10,809 bases of DNA, from positions 1-10,809 of the forward strand of contig CAMLNT010000076.1 of the NCBI GenBank assembly GCA_946481425.1, in the 5' to 3' direction. A program made the position numbers and the translations under genes. This DNA comes from an uncultured Brevundimonas sp. (GTDB taxonomy: Bacteria; Pseudomonadota; Alphaproteobacteria; Caulobacterales; Caulobacteraceae). Numbering within the stretch: position 1 is the first letter of the stretch; the number at the start of each line of letters is the position of its first letter. The notes beneath the pieces are model-generated. The model was not told where the DNA came from and ran no database searches. It saw only the letters and a program-made list of their open reading frames with translations. This document shows positions 5,637 to 10,809 of the stretch, piece by piece.

Positions 5637-8477
5637 TCAGGTCGCGGCGCGCGGCGCGGCGGGGGCTTCCATCTGCTCGCGGAAGGCGGCCCGCGCCTGG
5701 GCGACCCAGCCCGAGAAGGTGTCGATGGTCTGCGCCAGCCGCTGGGCGTCGCGCAGACCTGCGAGATCCTCCGGGCCGGCCAGGGCGAGGCGCATCGCAT
5801 CGGGGTTGCGGGCGCCGGCCAGGAAGGTCGTGTAGCGCTGGCTCATCCGCGCCAGGGACGGATCATCCTGGCCGAGCGAGTAGCCGATGCCGGCGCGGAT
5901 CACGCGCGTCTCCTCGCTGGTCGACAGGCGCGTGGAGGGCGTTTCCCAGCGGCTGCCGAGGCTGGCCTCGTACAGGCGCGCCGCCTCGGCCCAGTGCTGC
6001 TGCTTCCACAGGATGTCCGCACGCACGGACTGCGCCTCGGGAGAGCTGTCCGAACCCAGCACCTCCAGCGCGTGATCGTACCGCCCCAGCATCAGCAGGG
6101 CTCGTGCCTCGATGGTGCGGCGCTCGCCCTGGAGCGCGGTCGGCAGCAGGGTTGTCCGCGAGGCCCAGATGTTCTCGAGCGCCTTCTGCGGCTCCCGGTT
6201 CATCAGGCGAATCGCCGCCGCATCGGTGGCCACATCGGCGGCCGCCACACCGTCGAGTCGATGCTCGACCTGGTACTCCAGAAGGGCTGCCGCGCGGTCC
6301 AGCAGGTCGAGGTCGACCAGCCGCCGCGACAGGCGGCGCACCATATCGTCTCCCTCGGCCCCCGGTGGGGTCAGGTCGCGGAAATCCTCGAACAGGGCGA
6401 CCGCCTGGATCGGCTGAAGGCCGTCGGCCGCGCCTTCGAGGAAGAGGGCGCGGAAGGCGTTCGATAGGTCGGCCTGAAGCTCGGCGGCCTGTGGCAGGTC
6501 TGGCATCCGGTTGCCGGCGCCGCGAAGCACCTCGAGAGCCTCGCGATAGCGGCCCTGCTCCAGATAGACCGCGCCCAGGGTGCGGATGACTTCCAGTTCC
6601 GCCGCATCGCCCCGCCAGCGCCAGCGCAGCGGCTCCATGCGTTGCACCGCCTGAACCGGGGTGATGTCGCCCCCTGCGAGTTCCAGTCGGGCCGAATGCA
6701 GGGACGCTGGCACCGCGAGGTCCTCGAACGGCGCACGGGCGATGGCCTGATAAACGCGCAGCGCTCTCGGGGCGTCACCCCTCTGTTCGATCAGGCGGGC
6801 CTGAACCAGCCGCACCTCGAGTTGCGCGCGGGCGCCGATTTCCTGGCTGAGCGCATATTCGATCAGCGCCCCGGCGCCGGCCTGATCCTCCAACTCCAGC
6901 GCTGCTTCGGCATGGGCGGTGGCGAAGCGGGCTCGCCACTCGGCCGGGAAGCCGTCAACGGCGGCCCGGCCTTCTGCAAAGGCGCGCCGGGCCTGCTCCC
7001 ATTCACCCTGACGGGCCGCGATATAGCCGCGCCATACGGCTGCCGAAGGATCGTTGGTCAGGGGGCCCGAGGCGAAATCGGCCTGGGCCTCGGACAGGCG
7101 GCCGATCGCGGCGCGGGCAGCGCCGCGCAGGCCCCGAACCTCCGCTTCGGAGCCCATGCGTTCGTCGGCCTGGATCAGCGCGTTGATGACGCCGATGGCC
7201 TCATAGTGCAGGCCCGAGCCGACCAGGAATCGGGCCAGCGAAAGGCGGGCTTCCACCGTCGCATTATCGCCCTGCTCGGCTTCGTGGGCCGCCGCCGACT
7301 GGAGCTCGCGGTAGCGGGCCGAGAAGTCCGCCTGGCCGAGATCAGCCCAGTCCGAAAGAATAAGGGCCGGCAGAGGCGCGGCACGCGGTCCTTCGACCGC
7401 GGCATGACCTTCGTCCAGGCTGTCGAGGGGCGAGGACAGCGCCAAACCCGCTGGCCGACCGATCCGCACCAGATCGCCGACGATGGTGACGTTCAGGTCC
7501 TCGGCCGTGGGTGTGAGCGCGAGGCCCTGTGCCGTCGGCAGCAGGGTCAGGTCGATAAGCCGACGCTGGCTTTCCAGGCCTTTCGAGGGACCGGCGGCCG
7601 TGACAACTCCAATGCGGTCGCCGATGGTCGGATCCTGGATCCACAGCACCCGCGTCGCGCCGGGCACAGCGGCCGTCATGGCCGTGGGCCCGGAATCATC
7701 GTCCCGGGCGAGCGTCACCGGCGATTCAGGCGCTTCGGCCCGGGGCCCCAGCGTAACGATCCAGCGCCCGCCTTCGGCGCGTGCGGACGGGCGGGCGGAA
7801 GCCGGCGCTTCGATCCGAACCGCTGTGAAGTCTTCGCCGCGGACCCAGCGGATGGAGCGGGCGGGGCCCAGGCCCTGCGGAGGTTCGTCCAGGTCTAGCC
7901 GGGCCGAGCCATCGAACACGATCCAGACCGCATCGCCACGGCGGAACACGGCAGCCGGCGTCTGCTGACCCCAGTCAAACTCGAGCGTGAGGGCGCCATC
8001 GGCGACGCTCATCTCGACAGGGACGACCTCGGCGCGCGGCGCTGCGGCCGACGGCCCGCCATCGGCGGCGGGCGGGAAGATGTTCAGATAGGCGGCCCCG
8101 TCGGCCTGCCCGAAGCGGGCGGTGGCGCCCTCGGCGAGGGTCAGGACGATCTCGGTAGCGCCCTGGACGGCGCGGGTCTCGACACTCTGGACGCCGCGGG
8201 GCGGATTGACCCGGATCAGCGAGAGATCGGGCGCGGCCGTGGAGCCCACGCGAACCACGACAGTCGAGCCGGTCTGGTTGATCCGCGCGCGCGCGCCGAT
8301 GGGGCCGGCGAACTCGATGCGCGAGAAGGCGTCGTTGACGCCCAGCCGGATGTCGATGGGATCGCCGGGCGCGGCCCAGGCCATCGGCACGGGCGCGAGC
8401 GCGACGGCGCCGGCGGCTGCCGCCGCGATGGTGGCGCGCGCAAGGCGGCGCTTTGAACTGGATCGGACCCCGGCCAT
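5637..8477 (-). CDS. Large exported tetratricopeptide-repeat protein of the flagellar cluster
   Basis: 946 residues from the ATG at 8477; a TTG at 8486 would add three residues. The N terminus is a signal peptide: an Arg/Lys-rich start, an alanine-rich core (about 16-32), and likely cleavage after A33-W-A35. Two beta-rich regions follow (about 40-135, AMIN-like in feel, and about 150-350). From about 385 to 940 it is almost all helix pairs of TPR type, for example around 483-508, 632-655 and 787-808 and 820-840. It should be periplasmic and act as a scaffold. It lies after motE in a fliM operon. In Sinorhizobium, MotE is a chaperone for the periplasmic motor protein MotC, so a motor or flagellar envelope role is plausible, but no homology to MotC is claimed. 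No Shine-Dalgarno is visible; see the promoter elements upstream. Confidence 0.8.
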   Translation of the reverse strand: MAGVRSSSKRRLARATIAAAAAGAVALAPVPMAWAAPGDPIDIRLGVNDAFSRIEFAGPIGARARINQTGSTVVVRVGSTAAPDLSLIRVNPPRGVQSVETRAVQGATEIVLTLAEGATARFGQADGAAYLNIFPPAADGGPSAAAPRAEVVPVEMSVADGALTLEFDWGQQTPAAVFRRGDAVWIVFDGSARLDLDEPPQGLGPARSIRWVRGEDFTAVRIEAPASARPSARAEGGRWIVTLGPRAEAPESPVTLARDDDSGPTAMTAAVPGATRVLWIQDPTIGDRIGVVTAAGPSKGLESQRRLIDLTLLPTAQGLALTPTAEDLNVTIVGDLVRIGRPAGLALSSPLDSLDEGHAAVEGPRAAPLPALILSDWADLGQADFSARYRELQSAAAHEAEQGDNATVEARLSLARFLVGSGLHYEAIGVINALIQADERMGSEAEVRGLRGAARAAIGRLSEAQADFASGPLTNDPSAAVWRGYIAARQGEWEQARRAFAEGRAAVDGFPAEWRARFATAHAEAALELEDQAGAGALIEYALSQEIGARAQLEVRLVQARLIEQRGDAPRALRVYQAIARAPFEDLAVPASLHSARLELAGGDITPVQAVQRMEPLRWRWRGDAAELEVIRTLGAVYLEQGRYREALEVLRGAGNRMPDLPQAAELQADLSNAFRALFLEGAADGLQPIQAVALFEDFRDLTPPGAEGDDMVRRLSRRLVDLDLLDRAAALLEYQVEHRLDGVAAADVATDAAAIRLMNREPQKALENIWASRTTLLPTALQGERRTIEARALLMLGRYDHALEVLGSDSSPEAQSVRADILWKQQHWAEAARLYEASLGSRWETPSTRLSTSEETRVIRAGIGYSLGQDDPSLARMSQRYTTFLAGARNPDAMRLALAGPEDLAGLRDAQRLAQTIDTFSGWVAQARAAFREQMEAPAAPRAAT

Positions 8478-8500
8478 CGTCGGCAAGGTGAACGGACGCG

Positions 8501-8516
8501 GTTAGGGGGCCGTTAA
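8501..8516 (-). promoter_or_regulatory. Candidate CtrA-binding site upstream of the TPR protein gene
   Basis: Read on the minus strand, TTAA (8516-8513), a 7-bp spacer and CTAAC (8505-8501) match the CtrA consensus TTAA-N7-TTAAC at 8 of 9 fixed positions. It ends 23 bp before the ATG at 8477. If it covers a -35 region, as in known CtrA-activated flagellar promoters, transcription would begin near the start codon. Confidence 0.45.
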
Positions 8517-8532
8517 TGCAACGGCGTTCCCG
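8517..8532 (-). promoter_or_regulatory. Candidate sigma-54 (-24/-12) promoter element
   Basis: Read on the minus strand, CGGGAACGCCGTTGCA has GG at 8531-8530 and GC at 8519-8518 with exactly 10 bp between, and an intact TTGCA -12 box; the rest of the -24 box is poor. Late flagellar genes in Caulobacter use sigma-54. It touches the CtrA-like box end to end, and both lie in the 59-bp gap between motE and the TPR gene. Confidence 0.35.
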
Positions 8533-8536
8533 GCGC

Positions 8537-9412
8537 CTATTCCACCGACACCCGCGGCTGGTCCGGCTGGCTGGCTGGCGGGGTGGGCTCAGGCGTCGTC
8601 TCGGCGGGCTCTTCCGCCGGCGGGGTCGGACGTGGGCGAGCGGGACGCGGCGGCGTGCGGGCCGGCGGACGAGGCGGCTGGGCGGCCGGTCGGGCCGCTG
8701 GGGGTGCGGCGGGCGGAGGCGTCGTCGTGGCGGATGCATCGGCGGCCTCGTCCCCGGCGGCGCGGGCGGCCATGGACTGGGCGTTGAAGCGGGCCGCGAG
8801 GCGCTGGGTGAGGATACGCGCGGCCGCCGGCTCCATCTCGGCCATGATGGCGGCAAGGGCTCGTGGGCGCATGGCCGCGGCCACGGGTAGGCGGACATCG
8901 TCGTCCAGGCTGGCGAAGACCGGGGCGGCGTCGCGGGGGCGCATGGCCTGATAGACCTGCACCAGCCGGTCGATCTCGGCCTGCTCGCGCTCGGACACCT
9001 GGCCCAGAAGGCCCTGGATCTCCGTCCGAAGGGCTGTCAGTTCGTCGATCCGCTCCTGAGCCTTGGCCTCGGCGGCGATGAGCAGGGGGAGCTGGGTGTC
9101 GAAGTCGACGTCGCGGGCGTCCAGCGCGCCACGACGCTCGGACAGGTTCTGCAGGATGCGAAGTTCGGCGGGCGACAGGCCGGCTTGACGCGCGAGTTCC
9201 TCGACCGGCACGGCGCAGGCCGCGCGCGGCGGCGGTCCATCGGATGTCGCGCCCTCTCCGCCGGCATCCGCAGCGCCCGCGCCTTCGACCGCTTCTTCGG
9301 CCCAGGCCTGGGCCCCCTGGAAGAGGCCGGGGCCGGCGCCGATCAGGCGAACCGCCGCCACGCCCGCGAGAGCGACGGCGACGAGGGGCAGTATGCGGGG
9401 AATGCGGCTCAC
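8537..9412 (-). CDS. MotE-like flagellar accessory protein with proline-rich tail
   Basis: 291 residues, starting at GTG 9412; the codon before it is a stop, and AGGAG (9422-9426) lies 9 bp upstream, overlapping the previous gene's TAG. The N terminus is an uncleaved anchor or signal (about 7-24) preceded by Arg3 and Arg6, so the rest should be periplasmic. A low-complexity linker follows with the only cysteine, Cys66, then a coiled coil (about 110-155). Next is a MotE/MgtE-N-type helical domain (about 150-210, with M-R-P-R-D-A-A-P-V-F and a second M-R-P-R-A). The tail (about 231-285) is mostly Pro, Ala and Arg. In Sinorhizobium, MotE is a periplasmic chaperone of MotC and, as I recall, a disulfide-linked dimer, so the single cysteine here is notable. 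It is also a positional candidate for Caulobacter PflI. Confidence 0.78.
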   Translation of the reverse strand: MSRIPRILPLVAVALAGVAAVRLIGAGPGLFQGAQAWAEEAVEGAGAADAGGEGATSDGPPPRAACAVPVEELARQAGLSPAELRILQNLSERRGALDARDVDFDTQLPLLIAAEAKAQERIDELTALRTEIQGLLGQVSEREQAEIDRLVQVYQAMRPRDAAPVFASLDDDVRLPVAAAMRPRALAAIMAEMEPAAARILTQRLAARFNAQSMAARAAGDEAADASATTTPPPAAPPAARPAAQPPRPPARTPPRPARPRPTPPAEEPAETTPEPTPPASQPDQPRVSVE

Positions 9413-9424
9413 TTACGCGATCTC

Positions 9425-9913
9425 CTAGGCCCGGCGACGGGCCGGGGCCTCGAACAGGTCGTCTTCCGGCAGGGCGCGCCGCACCGGCGCGGCCTGGGTC
9501 GGGCGGGTCAGGGGCAGATCCTCGATGCGACGCTCGGCCAGGGCCTGCAGAAGCTTCTCGGTCGACACAGGCTGCTGGATCGCAGCAATCTGACCGCGAT
9601 CACCCTGTGGGGCGGGGGCCGGTTGAGGCGCGGTGCGGCCCCGCGCGACGAGGCCCTCAAGTTCGGCCTTGAGGGTGCGGGCTGCGATGATGCGCTCGTG
9701 AAGCAGGTCGGTCTCTTCCCCGGCGGCGCGGAGCTCGGCCATAGCCGCCTGGGCCCGGCCCGCCGCGACGTTGAGCTCGGTCACCGCCTTGGCGAAGCCT
9801 TCCTGCCCTTCGCGCAAAGCCTTGAGCTTGCGCTCCAGCCGCAGGCCGAAGGCGATGGCCGCAAGGATCAGGCCGATGAGTAAGACGTCCATGATGATGC
9901 CGACAGCGCTCAT
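9425..9913 (-). CDS. DUF6468 membrane protein following fliM (possible PflI-like protein)
   Basis: 162 residues. One membrane segment (about 5-24) is followed by R25-L-E-R-K-L-K, so the N terminus should face the periplasm and the body the cytoplasm. A long helix or coiled coil spans about 27-92, then a Pro/Ala/Gln-rich linker and a short conserved-looking helix (about 117-132), ending in an Arg-rich tail. This matches, from memory, the DUF6468 proteins encoded just after fliM in alphaproteobacteria. Its ATG overlaps the fliM stop (ATGA) and has a strong GGAGG (9920-9924) 6 bp upstream, so it is surely co-translated with fliM. Caulobacter PflI, a membrane protein that marks the flagellar pole and is encoded with early flagellar genes, may be this protein, but I cannot confirm that from sequence alone. 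Confidence 0.75.
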   Translation of the reverse strand: MSAVGIIMDVLLIGLILAAIAFGLRLERKLKALREGQEGFAKAVTELNVAAGRAQAAMAELRAAGEETDLLHERIIAARTLKAELEGLVARGRTAPQPAPAPQGDRGQIAAIQQPVSTEKLLQALAERRIEDLPLTRPTQAAPVRRALPEDDLFEAPARRRA

Positions 9914-10809
9914 GACAGACCTCCGGAGACGGCTCGTGCGGCCGCGGGCGTCAAAGGGGCCGTCACCCGCACGGCGATGTGGGCGCCGCGGCGTCCCATG
10001 CGGCCCTGGGTCAGGGGAATTGAGCCGCAGCGGATATCGACGTCGCTGTCGGGCGTGGCGTTCAGCATGAGGGTCTGGCCGACCTCGAGGTTGAGGACCG
10101 TCGAGAGCGGCACAGCCTGTTCGTCCAGCACGGCGCGGACCTCAACCTGGGTGCTCCAGAGTTCGGTGGCCAGGTGGCCTTCCCAGATGTTGTCGCGTCC
10201 GAACTTCTCACCCATGAACTGCTGCAGCAGCAGCTTGCGGATAGGCTCGAGCGTGGCATAGGGCAGCAGCAACTCAACCCGGCCCCCGCGGTCTTCCATG
10301 TCGATGCGCAGCTTGACCAGGATCGCGGCGTTGGCCGGCCGGGCGATGGCCGCGAAGCGCGGGTTCGTTTCCAGGCGGTCCAGGTTGAAGTGGACAGGCG
10401 TGAGCGGCTCGAAGGCGGCCGCCGCATCGGCGAGGATCACCTCGACCATGCGCTGGACCAGAACGCGTTCGATGGTCGTGTAGGGGCGGCCTTCGATGCG
10501 CAGGGCCGCGGTCCCGCGCCGGCCGCCCAGCAGCACGTCGACGATCGAATAGATCAGGTTCGAATCGACCGTCAGCAGACCGAAGTTGTCGAGCTCCTCG
10601 GCCCGAAACACCGCCAGGATCGCGGGCAAGGGAATGGAGTTGAGATAGTCGCCGAAACGGATCGAGGAGATGTTGTCGAGCGACACCTCGACGTTGTCGG
10701 AGGTGAAATTGCGCAGCGACGTCGTCATCAATCGGACCAGCCGGTCGAAGACAATCTCGAGCATCGGCAGGCGCTCGTAGGAAACGAGCGCCGAGTTGAT
10801 GATGGCGCG
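9910..10809 (-). CDS. fliM: Flagellar motor switch protein FliM (N terminus outside window)
   Basis: 299 C-terminal residues are visible; the frame is open to the window edge, and the first visible residues already match FliM (an S-Y-E-R-L-P-M-L-E-I-V-F-D-R-L segment), so the start lies beyond 10809. FliM forms the cytoplasmic C-ring with FliG and FliN, binds CheY-type regulators through its N terminus (not visible here), and reverses the motor. Seen here are the CheC-like middle domain, including V-D-V-L-L-G-G-R-R-G, and the FliN-like C-terminal domain (about 215-285) with its V-P-L-S-T-V-L-N-L-E-V-G-Q core. The stop TGA overlaps the ATG of the DUF6468 gene. By usual gene order fliL should lie upstream, outside the window. 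Confidence 0.96.
   Translation of the reverse strand, partial: RAIINSALVSYERLPMLEIVFDRLVRLMTTSLRNFTSDNVEVSLDNISSIRFGDYLNSIPLPAILAVFRAEELDNFGLLTVDSNLIYSIVDVLLGGRRGTAALRIEGRPYTTIERVLVQRMVEVILADAAAAFEPLTPVHFNLDRLETNPRFAAIARPANAAILVKLRIDMEDRGGRVELLLPYATLEPIRKLLLQQFMGEKFGRDNIWEGHLATELWSTQVEVRAVLDEQAVPLSTVLNLEVGQTLMLNATPDSDVDIRCGSIPLTQGRMGRRGAHIAVRVTAPLTPAAARAVSGGLS

Noticed and set aside
6642..7898. 418-residue open frame on the plus strand opposite the TPR protein gene
   Set aside because: Low-complexity, Gly/Arg-rich translation with no family signal. The minus-strand frame has a signal peptide and continuous TPR helices through this region.
7975..8898. 307-residue minus-strand frame overlapping the TPR and motE genes
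   Set aside because: Runs out of frame across two supported genes and is Pro/Arg-rich noise from a shifted reading of the same DNA.

Overview
This GC-rich window reads as chromosome of a stalked-cell-lineage alphaproteobacterium (Caulobacterales, closest in feel to Brevundimonas or Caulobacter). The main pointers are a TipF-type polar flagellar c-di-GMP receptor, a DUF2093 gene, a deoxyhypusine-synthase-like polyamine enzyme, a fliM–DUF6468–motE gene order, and a possible CtrA box. The genus is an inference; no rRNA or tRNA is present to fix it.

Layout, left to right. (1) 1-341 is the 3' end of a deoxyhypusine synthase family gene, closed by a strong intrinsic terminator. (2) 387-872 (minus) is a small lipoprotein. 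Upstream of it lie three palindromic extragenic repeat units (937-1122), then a gene for a small acidic, probably disordered protein (1181-1561, plus). (3) 1798-3084 (minus) is tipF, divergent from an SDR oxidoreductase (3168-3938, plus). The SDR converges within 7 bp on a CheY-like response regulator with an arginine-rich tail (3946-4458, minus). (4) 4555-5594 (minus) is a translationally overlapping pair, DUF2093 then an M23 peptidase with an altered active-site motif. (5) 5637-10809 (minus) is a flagellar motor/switch cluster transcribed right to left: fliM (5' end outside the window), a DUF6468 membrane protein, a MotE-like protein with a proline-rich tail, and a large exported TPR protein.

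The flagellar theme links several genes. FliM is the C-ring switch protein. The DUF6468 and MotE-like proteins are membrane-anchored accessory proteins of the same operon. TipF is a c-di-GMP-responsive assembly factor at the new pole. The response regulator may be a CheY-like motor regulator, by analogy with the Caulobacter Cle proteins. fliM, DUF6468 and motE are tightly packed (ATGA overlap, then a 12-bp gap). The TPR gene sits after a 59-bp gap that holds a CtrA-box-like sequence (8 of 9 positions) and a sigma-54-like -24/-12 element, so it may have its own cell-cycle or flagellar-hierarchy promoter.

The most interesting unexplained items are the large secreted TPR protein behind MotE, its compact promoter-like region with no Shine-Dalgarno, the M23 peptidase with HLC in place of HLH, and the repeated GPxRR tail of the response regulator. 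No mobile element, CRISPR array, phage gene or RNA gene was seen.
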